The notes: generated by a model not told the origin, from the letters alone. A stretch of 42,182 nucleotides of DNA from Fragilaria crotonensis (GCA_022925895.1 JAKSYS010000556.1:1-42182); one strand, 5' to 3'; positions 10,684 to 20,425 are shown, numbered from the stretch's first letter. A program made the numbers and translations.

Positions 10684-11217
10684 CTATAAGTAAAGAATGA
10701 GGATCAAAGTTGTTACGTAAAGTAATTTATCATTGCAATGCTGAGGTAATATTTTGTTAAAGCTGGTTCTACTAGCTTCTGGGCTCAAAGCCCACCAATC
10801 ACTTGGACGAGGGAGAGTTTCATGTTCTTTGGTGCCTTCATGAGGATCCTCATCAGTGTACATGCCACCGACTGCGTTGAGAGCAGAGAGATTGATTACA
10901 GGAGCCAAAGTGTGGAACCTGATTTCATCGTCAATTGGCTCATCACCACTGATGATGCCAGCCCCGTCGTTCGCTGGTGTCAACTCGACCTTGATCGCCA
11001 CTGCTGCAACGCGAACATCAGAACGCGGCACTCTGCTGCCGGTGGTGCTGGCAGGTAAAGGCAAGCAAAAATTGCGTCTGCTCTCATCCCCGTCGATAAG
11101 ATTGTCAGGAGACTCGCCATCAGCTGGCACAACGATAAGATTGTTGGGAGACTCCTCGCCGTCAGCTGACACAAAAGAAGGAACAGTATCGACATCAATA
11201 TCATCAACACACAACAT
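10684..11217 (-). CDS. Hypothetical acidic protein
   Basis: This frame begins at ATG 11217 (MLCVDDIDVD) and runs for 177 residues. It contains two related short acidic blocks (SPNNLIVVPADGE and SPDNLIDGDE), and no motif is recognised. It may be a degraded exon or a chance frame, since it lies between the Harbinger relic and unassigned sequence and has no clear partner exon. Confidence 0.25.
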   Translation of the reverse strand: MLCVDDIDVDTVPSFVSADGEESPNNLIVVPADGESPDNLIDGDESRRNFCLPLPASTTGSRVPRSDVRVAAVAIKVELTPANDGAGIISGDEPIDDEIRFHTLAPVINLSALNAVGGMYTDEDPHEGTKEHETLPRPSDWWALSPEASRTSFNKILPQHCNDKLLYVTTLILILYL

Positions 11218-12353
11218 CAAATCCTGTCGCAAAATTGGGACCTGCAGCGACCGCAAAAAGAATAATACTCATCATCTTTACCATCATTACAATACAATTC
11301 TTTATCTTTCAGCAATATTTGCAAACCACCCTTTGCTTCCTAAGCCAACTTATCAAAAGAAGTGTGATCAACAATTTGCCAGCAGTGCCAGCATAAGGAT
11401 GCATTCTATCTCTTGCATACTTAAAGAAAATCCCAGTTGGGATCTATTGATGCAAGCAAGGCAAGCCTGAACTGGTGATCGAGGGAGTTTTGCACTCGCC
11501 GAGTAATACGATTTCATCGGTTATCATCGTCGTGATCAACAGCACTATTGCTTTGCAACATTGCTGACCAGAGTTGCAATGGTGCGGAGTGGTCCAGGAG
11601 CACATCCATAGGAAAGACTCAATGCTGGGTAATCCTTTGATGTTCCCAATTTGACACCATTCTCCCAAACATTTGGGACAGCATTAATCAGTTGGCCAAG
11701 CTGATGATGCAGATAGCCAACAATTCAGTGAACTCAGGATACTCTTGTTGGAAACTGTATTGCTACACAGCTTGACTTTTTGGGGACAACAGCAATGAGT
11801 GACGGCATCGTCACAAAATGGCCTCTTGAAATTTTCTGTTCTGGAGTATTGCGACTTCAAATGGAGGAGCCTTCACGAGCAAGGACAGTGATGCAAGCAA
11901 TGTCATTACTCAGGTTTGGGAACATGATGATGGCCGGGGACAGAAAATTATTGCAACACATCCCAATTGGTCTCAATTCAGAACCAATTTCACAAGCGAA
12001 AACCAGCCACTTCCTGACGTACGATGACAGGAAAATGGGTGAAGTGAATACCTTTCTGATTTGGATTCCCTGACGTAACGATTACGAGATAGTGCCATTT
12101 AGTCGGATCTGTTCAAAGTTTTATGCGAGACATTACACAAGAAGTAGTACGAGTACCTCATGATATGGAAGTAGGAGTGCGGATACATACAGCGTATGCT
12201 GATAGGCAACGGAAGATGAGAACTTCAGTATATTCAGATCTGTATACTGTATTAACGGCATTTCTTATCATCGAGGACAAGCACTGGCACAAGGCACTTC
12301 TTCGCACTTAGCACAGATGATGTTTCGCCTCCATAATCTCGAAATTGACGGAA
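11218..12353. other. No gene recognised
   Basis: Small open frames occur on both strands (for example 11780-12073, +). None gives a family signature. The last 40 bases or so match the 5' flank of the oxygenase fragment at 265 kb-scale position 270-310, so the oxygenase duplication begins slightly upstream of the coding start. Confidence 0.35.
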
Positions 12354-13466
12354 ATGATGCCATCGCTGCACCAGGTAATCATAATATGCTTTACAGTTGC
12401 AGCTTCCCTTGTTCAGGGACACGCATTGGTTGGATCACACCATGTTGACATTATTGCACATGGAGGTGTCGCAATCTTGCCGAATTGGATTCCAGAGACG
12501 TTGACGAACGATATGAGACGCGATGCCCGAGTCCTCTTTGATGCTGGATACTTTACTCCCGATGGACTAACCAACACAGCCCTCACCAAAGATCAGCAGG
12601 GATTCTCTCCTCGTGCCGATCGTCAAACATTCCGCGGAGGTGATGGTTGGGATGACGTGTCTGCTGGTGACCATGGGACGCGGACCGAGTTTGCCAATCG
12701 CATGACCGCCCTGCGACTCGAACTGGCGCAAGGATTGAATCGACCGACAATGGGACTTGAAGGACAACGAGGAAGCGATCGAAATCACGAAATGACGTAC
12801 AACTGGTACGAGCCTGGAGCGAAATTGGGACGACATCTTGATGAACATCACGAAGAAACCAAGGGACCAAAAGGTTGGCAAATGCCGACACGCCGATCAG
12901 TCACGTGGTTGGTTTATCTAAATGATGGGTGGACTAAAGAGGATGGTGGAATATTACACTGCTTTTCCCGTCAAAGTCGATCGAGCGCGCCTGTCGGAGC
13001 TCACGAAGGAAATTTACAAGTGGGTTGGATGGATCATGCATCCGGTGTTTCTAGAATCGTGGCGAGAAGAGAGCGCCTATCGGCTCTACAGGTTGACATC
13101 CGATAAGCGTCCTCGGTGGAGCGAAAATACGTCAGTGCTGGTGATTTTGACATGCCACACCAGCCCATCAAGTTCCAAACATTTTTGCGTCAGGAGTATC
13201 GACAAGGCAGTCGATTTGAACAAATATCAACTGCTCGTCGGGATCCTCGTTTTTTCGACAGTACACAACCGCTGGTGTCGTCGTCAGCGTCCACTGAGAA
13301 TGAATCATATCCTGTGCATATTGTAAATGTCGTTCCAGCAGCTGGGACCTTGGTTTTGTTTGATTCAGTAACGCTTCCTCACCTGGTAGGAGAAGTGACA
13401 GGACCGAGGCAACGAATCGCGGCGACAGGGTGGTTTCATGAAGATAACCAGGCGCTGCCTTTTTAA
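12354..13466 (+). pseudogene. 2-oxoglutarate/Fe(II)-dependent oxygenase (prolyl 4-hydroxylase-like), frameshifted
   Basis: It starts at ATG 12354 with a hydrophobic leader (HQVIIICFTVAASLVQG), suggesting secretion or ER entry. The iron-binding HxD motif is in GRHLDEHHEE, the DSBH strand SVTWLVYLND follows, and the distal His and 2OG-binding Arg are in LVLFDSVTLPHLVGEV and RQRIAATGWFHE near the end. This order fits the P4Hc/2OG-FeII_Oxy superfamily, which hydroxylates protein or small-molecule substrates. The open frame ends at 13106. Continuity needs a shift to frame +1 near 13040 (PVFLESWREESAYRLYRLTS) and back near 13120 (YVSAGDFDMPHQPIKFQTF). No GT-AG intron gives the right phase. It is either a recent pseudogene or carries two sequence errors. 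Confidence 0.75.
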
Positions 13467-13609
13467 TTCCGTTTGTTCGGAGCTACAAGTAAATCCCTGG
13501 ATTGCGCGAGCATTGTGAGCGTAGTGAAGGTCGCATGAATCAAGATAACAATCAACGGCTTCATGGGTGTCTGTTAATCAGGCATAGTATTGTACACTGT
13601 TGTTTACAC

Positions 13610-13899
13610 CGAAATAAATTCGAGTCTTGTCCAAATTTCTCTAAGTCCGTTTAGTCGGATGAGTCGTCTGCTTCGTGGTTTCGTCGTACCGTTGTCTCGC
13701 GCACTGTCGCGTCGATTCGTGTGTTGTCTGTGGTCATTCTCTCTCTTTGTGCTCGTGAGACTAGTAGAAATAAATAGATGGCATCGGAATCTGGTCCTAA
13801 TAGTTTTGTCTCTCTCTCTGGTTCGTCTCGCGGTGTCGGTCCCGTGATAGTTATCTAGCGGGGTCCGTCGCGCGATTGTGAGTCGACCTGGTTTCCGCC
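13610..13899 (-). repeat. Split direct repeat B, distal copy
   Basis: It begins CGAAATAAATTCGAGTC on the plus strand and ends GGTTTCCGCC. It matches 14144-14440 apart from a few small indels (for example in the CTCTCTCTTTGTG tract). It forms the outer 3' end of the element. Confidence 0.9.
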
Positions 13900-13986
13900 C
13901 CATGCAGAGCATGGCCAGGAGGTAACCGGCGCCAGGGCGCCGATGAACCTAGGCATCGGGCCAGGAGAGGAGGTGTGGGTGGGTGG
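13900..13986. other. 87-bp segment with three consecutive hairpins
   Basis: This is the only part of the 3' end not present twice. It has three perfect stems in a row: CCATGC/GCATGG (13900-13905 with 13909-13914, 3-nt loop), CGGCGCC/GGCGCCG (13927-13933 with 13936-13942, 2-nt loop) and CCGATG/CATCGG (13940-13945 with 13954-13959). Adjacent hairpins two and three share bases, so they are alternatives. Confidence 0.8.
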
Positions 13987-14143
13987 GATTAACTAGAGTA
14001 GTGTCTTTGTCGATTCGAGTTCGTTCGGATTGTGAGCAATTCGTATCTTGTGTTGTGTTGTGTCGTGGTGTTCGTCTGTCTGTGTCTCGTGTTCGTCTGT
14101 CTGATGGCGACTGCCCGTCCTTTCCCGATCTTCGGACATGCCA
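13987..14143 (-). repeat. Split direct repeat A, internal copy
   Basis: 157 bp from GATTAACTAGAG to GGACATGCCA, almost identical to 20269-20425 (single substitutions such as GTTCG/GTTCA and GTTCG/GTTTG). It abuts the internal copy of repeat B without a gap. Confidence 0.92.
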
Positions 14144-14440
14144 CGAAATAAATTCCGAGTCTTGTCCAAATTTCTCTAAGTCCGTTTAGTCGGATGAGTC
14201 GTCTGCTTCGTGGTTTCGTCGTACCGTTGTCTCGCGCACTGTCGCGTCGATTCGTGTGTTGTCTGTGGTCATTCTCGTTTCTCTTTTGTGCTCGTGAGAC
14301 TAGTAGAAATAAATAGATGGCATCGGAATCTGGTCCTAATAGTTTTGTCTCTCTCTCCTGGTTCGTCTCGCGGTGTCGGTCCCGTGATAGTTATCTAGCG
14401 GGGGTCCGTCGCGCGATTGTGAGTCGACCTGGTTTCCGCC
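14144..14440 (-). repeat. Split direct repeat B, internal copy
   Basis: This is the inner copy of the repeat at 13610-13899. Its direct junction with repeat A at 14143/14144 is the arrangement expected after recombination of the two ends in a circular intermediate. Confidence 0.9.
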
Positions 14441-14514
14441 ATTTTCCGGTTGTCGTTCGTCCGCAGAATCTGGGGCGATCGTGTAGAAAGATTGTCGACT
14501 CGTCATGCGTGCGG

Positions 14515-17100
14515 CTACCCGAGTGTCGAGTCCGGCACTTGAATTCGGAGGTATCTCATGAACGTCTGGCTTCGCCACCTCCCCACCATCTGAATCGTCT
14601 CACTTGGAACTCCGGCGAGGTGCATGGCCATCGCGGCGCCTGATCTGATCGAGTGAGTGCCGATGCCACTCGCCTGGAGGCCAAGCCTCTCTCCCCTGCG
14701 AGTCGTCGCCATCCTGAGCTGCCTCAGTATGGACTTGGAAGAGATGTGTTGGGGTTCGTCTGAGTCCTGCGTCCTGACGGCGTTAATCTTCGGGTTCGTC
14801 CGTGAATGGCAATCGTAACCCGTACCCTCGTCGTCAGGTCCGCTAGCACGCGGACGGGGCAGATGTCCGTTTGTCCCTGCCTGTCGTTTCGATGCTGAGT
14901 CACTGTCGCGCCTTTGTCCCCGTTCTTTTGTCGCCGGAAGGTGATCGACACGGTGTCGGCATTCTCCAGTTGTCCTCGGTCGGTTGTCTGCAGGTCCTGT
15001 CCCTTCTGTCGGAAACGAACGTCGTCCACTCTGATCACTGATGTCGTCCGTCGGCTTCCGACATCGGAATATTCGCACGACCTCATGGCGAAAAAGAACG
15101 CGACCACCACAAGTTGTCCAATAGCGATGTCCGTCTCGTTTCTTGCCCAGGATCGAACCTTTGAATCACCTCTAACGGCAGCGCCTGCTGTGGGTAGGTC
15201 CTGGGTCCTCGTCGGCGTAACGTTTCAGTTGTAAAGCCAGAAGGGGGTCGAGTCGTCCGGCGGCGTCGTGGATTGGGCTCTCAAATTTGTTAAGCCTGAA
15301 GGCCTGAGCCACACCGTCGAGGGTGGCACGAATGGAACCGGACAAGGGTCCATTGCCAGCTTCCTGAGGTTGTCGGGAGCGAAGCCGTCCGTCCCGAAGG
15401 GCGGCGGCGAAGCAGGCGAACGTTTCTGCTTTCGCTTCTCGTCCGAGTCCTTGGAGAAAAGGCTCCCTCCCGACTCCGTCGATTCGTCCGAGGAATCTTT
15501 CGTAACAGCGCCAGCTGCTATCGCGCTTGGCACGGGTTGAGTCGGCAAGAGCTGCGTTTTGGGCAGCAGCTGCAGCCAGCCTCCAATCTGCGAAATAAGG
15601 GCTGGCCGCAAAGGGATGATCCTGAAGTTCTGTGGAACAAACGGTGAGCAGTTTTTCGTGATCAAGTCTGTCAGTGCCGCGTCGTCTAGAGCGAAATCTC
15701 GGGAGAGCATGTCCGCCACCTTGTTCTCTTTCCCTGGGAACGTTGAAGTTCGACTTAGCAAGCCATCCCGCTGCTGAGGTGCTGTCTCCCTGACTGAGCA
15801 GAACGTCTTCGTCCGTCCACGCGGCCCCTTCGCGGAATTCCACGATCATCCCCACAAAGGCAGCGAGGAACTCGAGAGTGTTTAGTGTCGCTCGCCCCAG
15901 CAGGTGCTCTGGTAGCTGATATCGCCACGCCAGGCCGCTCTTGAGGCAGTAGCCTCCGATGCCTTGCGGGCATGCGTCCACCCTCACTATGCGCGTCGGC
16001 CACCGGCAAACCAGCCTGTTGATCGAGATACCTCGCGACGCCTTCTGAAGGAAAGCCTTCCACAGAATCAGGTCGTCCAGTTGGGGTTTGGTCAGTCTCG
16101 CCTTCCCGGCCTGCTTCGAACGCTCGCAGGCCTTGTATAGCCTTCCCATAAAGTGTCTTGCGTAAGGGATGACGTAGGCGGCGTGGCTAAAACGTCCGAG
16201 TGTCGTCTCCAGGTCTCTCGTCGTCACGAAGGCATGTCTGTGCGTCAGCATCCTGTCAACGGCTTGCGTCCAGCTCATGTGCTTATCGTGAGGCAGTGCG
16301 ACGATGAAGCGGCGTGTGTCCACGATCCATCCGAGGATCATCTTCCTCTCGGATGGTTTGGCCTCGGCCAGGAACTTTGGGATCGCAAGGATATCGTCTC
16401 TGGGGAAAGTCTCCTCGACCTCGGGGTCGCAAGGCCTCCCGACCAGGTGAAGCGCCAGCGGGATCGCGGCAGCGCTCTTTTCTGCGTCGCGGGGATTGAA
16501 GGCCCCAAAAATGTCGTCCAGGTAGCAGTCGAAGCGAGGGAGGTCGTCGTAGGGTGGATAGTTCACTGCGAAGTAGTCCGCCTTGCCGAAAACACTCATT
16601 TTGTCGACCGACCCTTTGTCATTGTCCACTGCCCCCTCGGTGTCCAGGAGGTGCTGGTGCGGCGAGTGGTAGACGCTCGGATCCCAGTCGTCCCTGCGGA
16701 CAAGGTCGTTTGCCAAGTCCGTGATCATCTCCGACACGTCGCTCCATTGCGATGGGTTTGGCGCTCCACCGAACGTCATCCTCAGCGCCACTAACAGCAG
16801 GTCGTCGATACTCGTGCAGGACTTCATGGCTGTGGCTGCTTTGAGATGGATTCGTCTGTAGGCGGATTTGCAGTCGACCTTCGTCATCCAGATAGGCTCG
16901 TCTGGCCATAGTTGGCGCAGGAACGAGATGTGGTACATGAGTCTGCTGAATGCTTTTCCGAAACGTGCTTCTGTCAGTTGGGATGTGTCCACGCGTTCAT
17001 TTACGCCGTCCTGCCACTCCGCTCGGGCTGAATGACTGGTCGTGTCAGTCGGAGTTTCTCTAATTGAATTTCTTTCGTCGATCGACGTCTGCGCGACCAT
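14515..17100 (-). pseudogene. pol: Pol: reverse transcriptase - RNase H - tyrosine recombinase (frameshifted)
   Basis: It starts at ATG 17100, 41 nt inside the end of gag. RT motif A is KVDCKSAYRRIHLK (Asp about residue 76), followed by RMTFGGAPNPSQWSDVSE and the catalytic CYLDDIFGAF (about 192-201). RNase H follows with VDACPQGIGGY, NTLEFLAAF and QGDSTSAAGWL, then GKENKVADMLSRDFALDD. The tyrosine recombinase has an SAM-like N-terminal domain (DSTRAKRDSSWRCYERFL) and catalytic FFFAMRSCEY (Arg), GTHSIRSG (HxxR), GRW and FMRYLR (Tyr). The frame must shift near 15735, 15560, 15190, 15140 and 14820; the longest single frame ends at 15172. All visible catalytic residues survive, so decay looks recent. 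Confidence 0.88.
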
Positions 17101-19285
17101 CCCCAGGCGCGACCTCGCATCCCTTGATCTCTAAGGCGGCTTCTCGCGGCAGTGGTAGCTGCCAACCCCTTGAGGCTTCGTCCTTCAGCATGGATATCAA
17201 CTTTGCCTCGTGGCCTCGGGCCGATTTGTGATTGCCGCGAGCTAAGTTGGCGCGCACGTCCGCGAGGCGGTCAGAATCCGAGATCTCGCGAAGCGGGAAC
17301 TCGGCCCCTTCGGAGATGCGCTCCTGAAAACGCGGCCAGAGAGGGTGGGCGGACAGGAGCGGGGCGAGAAGTTCGGTGGGGCGAAACTCGGATCCCGGCG
17401 TCAGGGCGCTGAACGGCTGGGCCCGAAGGGCGGCGTCGAGGTCGAGGGCGTACCGTTTGAGCACCGCGAGGTTGTGGCGGGCGGCGTCGTGCGTCCAGTC
17501 GAAGCGAAACTCCGTCGCGTGGGTGCGCGGCTGGCCGGAGTGCAAAATGGTGGCAAGGGCATCGGCCAGGCGTGGTTCGGGAAGTCGTGGGAACGGCGAG
17601 TCGACGTTCGGGAGCGGGATCGTCGGCAATGGCACCAACGATGGGAACTTACCGGGAAGCGGGCGTGGCGTGTCTGCGAGGGCCGATGTCGGCGCGTCGT
17701 GGGCGTCTCCGGGCGACAATGCACGCGCCACGGAGTGGTCGGTCGGTGGCGAGTCGAGGGCGGGAGCGTAGCGCTCCAGGCCCGACTTCGTTTCGTGACG
17801 GGTCGTCGCAGGCTGGCGAGAGATGCGGGGCGTCGGCGACGTGGCGGGGGCGAGAAGGTTCGTGCGCGTGGGTTCCCGCGGGACTGTCTCGGGCGGCACA
17901 TTCCGATAAGGTCCGAGGCGTCCTACGTGGCGTCTGTTGTGGAACTCGGCCGTCGACCGTTCCTGGTCGAACGCCCATTGCGACGGCTGTGCGACGAAGG
18001 CGGGTTGGAAGTAAGCAGATGCAGAGGGTCCTAATTTTGTTTTCTTGCTGGGCGGCGTCGCGTCGGACGAGGGGCGGCGCATGCGCGCCCGGCACTGCTC
18101 TATCCACGCTCGTACGGCGGTCGTCTGTTCGGTCGTGAGGGCGACGTGCGAGGCGCTCAAGAAGCAGCTCTTGACGCACTTCCCGTTTAGGTGCCATCTG
18201 CAGCACATGTTCGGGATCGGTCCACTTCGGACGTGATCGAGGAACACCTGCCAGGTGTCGTTCGCGTCTCGCGGAAAAAGGTCCTGCTGAGGGTTTGTGA
18301 CTGCGTCCGCGGGTTGCCCGCGACGTCCGGCTCGAGCGCTCCCGGCGGCGGCTACAGGCTGCGAGTCGCCCTTTTGGTCGACTCCACGTCCCAGCCGCTC
18401 CTTGAGGAAGTCGCAGGCCGGGAAGACAAAGGCGCCGTCCTCCAACTGCTGCCGGGTTGACCTGAATTCCAGGAGTGCTGGGTTGATCTCGTCCTCGTGT
18501 TCGACTCCGGCGCAGAGAACCAGGTATTGCTGCATGCGTTTTTCGATGAACCAACCTAACCTGCACGCGGCTGAGGGGTCGGCGTGCGCTAGCTGGCGAA
18601 GCGTCGCCAGTGTGGATCCGACCGCCCTGGTCAGGAAACGGCTCCACTCGTCCAACATGTGTGTGAGCGGGGAATTGGCTCCGAAAAGGAGCTCCAGCAC
18701 TCCGCTCATGTTCTCGATAAGCCGCGCGAGTTCGTGAAAATCTTTCGGCACCGTGAAGTTGAGTTTCGTCATGCTCTTGATGTCCTTCTCTGAGAAACCC
18801 GTGGTCGTGTCGGTCGTCTTAAGTTGCATTTGCACAAGGGTGCTGGCGTGTTCAGAGGCTTCTCGCCCGATCGCTGCTGCTCGGGCGAACGTCTGGGGAC
18901 CGCAACAGAAGAGGCTGAAGGCCCCTGGCCGGTCAGGTGTGTCGGCCGTGAAAGACGCGGTGCGGATTGCGGCGCAGAAGCCCATGGGAATGAACGCGTC
19001 TCGACCTTTGGTGTTCCTCAAGAAATGGTGTATGTGGTTTTGTACGTAGGCCACGTTACTGAGCGTCAGGATGTCCGAGAAGGACTGGACCGGGCGGCTG
19101 CGAATCATCCCGTCGGCGTCCCTTTCGGACACGAAGAGGACCATTCGTTTCGTCGACGGCGGGAAAGAGTCAAAGCCCGTCTTCGACGTTTGGGGGGGTC
19201 GAGGTCGCTGCGTTGGCTGCCTGTCGCTCCAGTAACGTTGACAGGTTTCGAATGGCGTCCTCCGTGCGTCCTGGTGTGCTGGCAT
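17060..19285 (-). CDS. gag: Gag-like protein with Cys/His zinc finger
   Basis: A 741-residue frame from ATG 19285. A helical N-terminal half has no named motif. A Cys/His finger at about residues 357-378 (MCCRWHLNGKC, VKSCFLSASH) resembles the single finger found before RT in many such elements. The rest is Pro/Arg-rich and presumably binds nucleic acid. It ends with EIKGCEVAPGDG and stops, while the next frame resumes as the start of pol at the same place. This suggests that gag and pol were one reading frame in a parent element and were split by a single-base loss in CCTGGGGATGG (about 17101), or that a +1 ribosomal frameshift joins them. The frame itself is intact. Long frames on the opposite strand here are GC-rich shadows. 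Confidence 0.75.
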   Translation of the reverse strand: MPAHQDARRTPFETCQRYWSDRQPTQRPRPPQTSKTGFDSFPPSTKRMVLFVSERDADGMIRSRPVQSFSDILTLSNVAYVQNHIHHFLRNTKGRDAFIPMGFCAAIRTASFTADTPDRPGAFSLFCCGPQTFARAAAIGREASEHASTLVQMQLKTTDTTTGFSEKDIKSMTKLNFTVPKDFHELARLIENMSGVLELLFGANSPLTHMLDEWSRFLTRAVGSTLATLRQLAHADPSAACRLGWFIEKRMQQYLVLCAGVEHEDEINPALLEFRSTRQQLEDGAFVFPACDFLKERLGRGVDQKGDSQPVAAAGSARAGRRGQPADAVTNPQQDLFPRDANDTWQVFLDHVRSGPIPNMCCRWHLNGKCVKSCFLSASHVALTTEQTTAVRAWIEQCRARMRRPSSDATPPSKKTKLGPSASAYFQPAFVAQPSQWAFDQERSTAEFHNRRHVGRLGPYRNVPPETVPREPTRTNLLAPATSPTPRISRQPATTRHETKSGLERYAPALDSPPTDHSVARALSPGDAHDAPTSALADTPRPLPGKFPSLVPLPTIPLPNVDSPFPRLPEPRLADALATILHSGQPRTHATEFRFDWTHDAARHNLAVLKRYALDLDAALRAQPFSALTPGSEFRPTELLAPLLSAHPLWPRFQERISEGAEFPLREISDSDRLADVRANLARGNHKSARGHEAKLISMLKDEASRGWQLPLPREAALEIKGCEVAPGDGRADVDRRKKFN

Positions 19286-20231
19286 GGTCGTCCGTCCGGA
19301 TGAGGCTCCTAGCTCTGACCGCCAGATACTTGAGGTGTAGCGATTTCGCCCATTCGTCCGATCGTTTGGAGTATGCGTTTGATGCCGCCCCTCGCTTCGT
19401 CCGGGTCCTCCTCGAGTTTACCGCTACGCTGAGGACCCACCGCGGGATGTAAGAGGCTGCCTCCGCGCGGATGGTTGCTCTGGACGGGTCTGGGTCCTCG
19501 CTCGCTCTCTGTTTAATGGCGTTGACGATCAGTAGGGCGAGCTCCTCTGGAGCGGTGACGTAAGTGTCCATGATGGCGGCTGCAATGAAGGCCGGCACCG
19601 GGACGGTGGGCTTCATCGTGAACCCGACGACCGTGACGTCGTCTGTGTCGTCCTCGCTTGCTTCGACTGGCTTGCTTGGCTTCGCCCGGTGCTTCGTTCC
19701 GCTTCCTTTCTTCGGTCGTCCTCTGGTTGCAGTCGGCAGGGTGCTGGCTGGCTCGGCGTCGCGCGTGGCTCCGGTGCTGACGCCTGACACCTGCTGGGCA
19801 CGTGTCGTCAGAGATTCATTGATCGCCGCCAGTACGTCCGACGTAGAATTCCACGAGAGCATCCTCGACCAATCAAAAGGCGTTCCGATGTGTCGCTCTA
19901 CGACCTGTTTCGTGTCGACCGCCATGGCGGCGGCGAAGCCGCCAGCCCCCATCAGTGCCCAAAGGGCGTTCGTCCCGTCGTTGAGTCCATCGTCAGCGTC
20001 GTGGTGGAAGTGATGAAAGAGTCGGATCACTCCGTGCGTGTTTACCATAAGGTGGGCGACTTCCGGAGAGCACAAGTGTACGAATCCTGTAGAATTAGTA
20101 CTGACCGAGTTCGTCTTCGAATTCAAGGCGCTGAGCTTTTCGACGACCTCCCACTGGTCGAGTTTCCTGAAAACGTCCAGCCACGTCAAGGTCATCGTCA
20201 TCGGGGAGCGAGCGTCGTCTGACCTCTCCAT
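19170..20231 (-). CDS. Leading ORF of the YR retrotransposon, unknown function
   Basis: A 353-residue frame from ATG 20231, starting 37 bp inside the 5' terminal repeat boundary and overlapping gag by 116 nt in another frame. An AT-hook-like core RGRPKKGSG (about residue 170) sits in a basic, Ser/Thr/Pro-rich linker. The flanking halves look folded and end in a basic helical segment (NSRRTRTKRGAASNAYSKRS). I recognise no family. Position and charge fit a nucleic-acid-binding structural protein, or the N-terminal half of Gag split off by frameshift. Confidence 0.6.
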   Translation of the reverse strand: MERSDDARSPMTMTLTWLDVFRKLDQWEVVEKLSALNSKTNSVSTNSTGFVHLCSPEVAHLMVNTHGVIRLFHHFHHDADDGLNDGTNALWALMGAGGFAAAMAVDTKQVVERHIGTPFDWSRMLSWNSTSDVLAAINESLTTRAQQVSGVSTGATRDAEPASTLPTATRGRPKKGSGTKHRAKPSKPVEASEDDTDDVTVVGFTMKPTVPVPAFIAAAIMDTYVTAPEELALLIVNAIKQRASEDPDPSRATIRAEAASYIPRWVLSVAVNSRRTRTKRGAASNAYSKRSDEWAKSLHLKYLAVRARSLIRTDDHASTPGRTEDAIRNLSTLLERQAANAATSTPPNVEDGL

Positions 20232-20268
20232 TGCGTCGGTGGTTCAAGTCGGGTCGGGAGAGAGGCCA

Positions 20269-20425
20269 GATTAACTAGAGTAGTGTCTTTGTCGATTCGA
20301 GTTCATTCGGATTGTGAGCAATTCGTATCTTGTGTTGTGTTGTGTCGTGGTGTTTGTCTGTCTGTGTCTCGTGTTCGTCTGTCTGATGGCGACTGCCCGT
20401 CCTTTCCCGATCTTCGGACATGCCA
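20269..20425 (-). repeat. Split direct repeat A, 5' terminal copy
   Basis: This is the 5' end of the element on the minus strand, nearly identical to 13987-14143. The match stops exactly at CATGCCA (20425), which sets the outer boundary. Confidence 0.92.

Larger units (their letters stand above)
13610..20425 (-). mobile_element. Tyrosine-recombinase (DIRS-order) retrotransposon with split direct repeats
   Basis: This element is about 6.8 kb and transcribed on the minus strand. Reading 5' to 3' on that strand: a 157-bp repeat (20425-20269), three overlapping ORFs, a 297-bp repeat (14440-14144), the 157-bp repeat again (14143-13987), an 87-bp unique hairpin segment, and the 290-bp repeat again (13899-13610). 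This is the A1-ORFs-B1-A2-B2 split-direct-repeat plan known from PAT and Ngaro elements, which move through a circular DNA joined by a tyrosine recombinase and make no target duplication. Pol has RT, RNase H and tyrosine recombinase motifs. The element is visibly more GC-rich than its flanks. Pol frameshifts suggest this copy cannot move by itself. Confidence 0.9.

Noticed and set aside
13020-13054. A 35-nt GT-AG intron to explain the first frameshift in the oxygenase
   Set aside because: Removing it lands in the third frame, not the one encoding the conserved protein.
17401-18647. Long open frames on several strands inside the YR-element gag (166, 188, 229 and 332 residues)
   Set aside because: GC-rich coding DNA keeps the other frames open; only the 741-residue minus frame shows the zinc finger and a continuous domain order.
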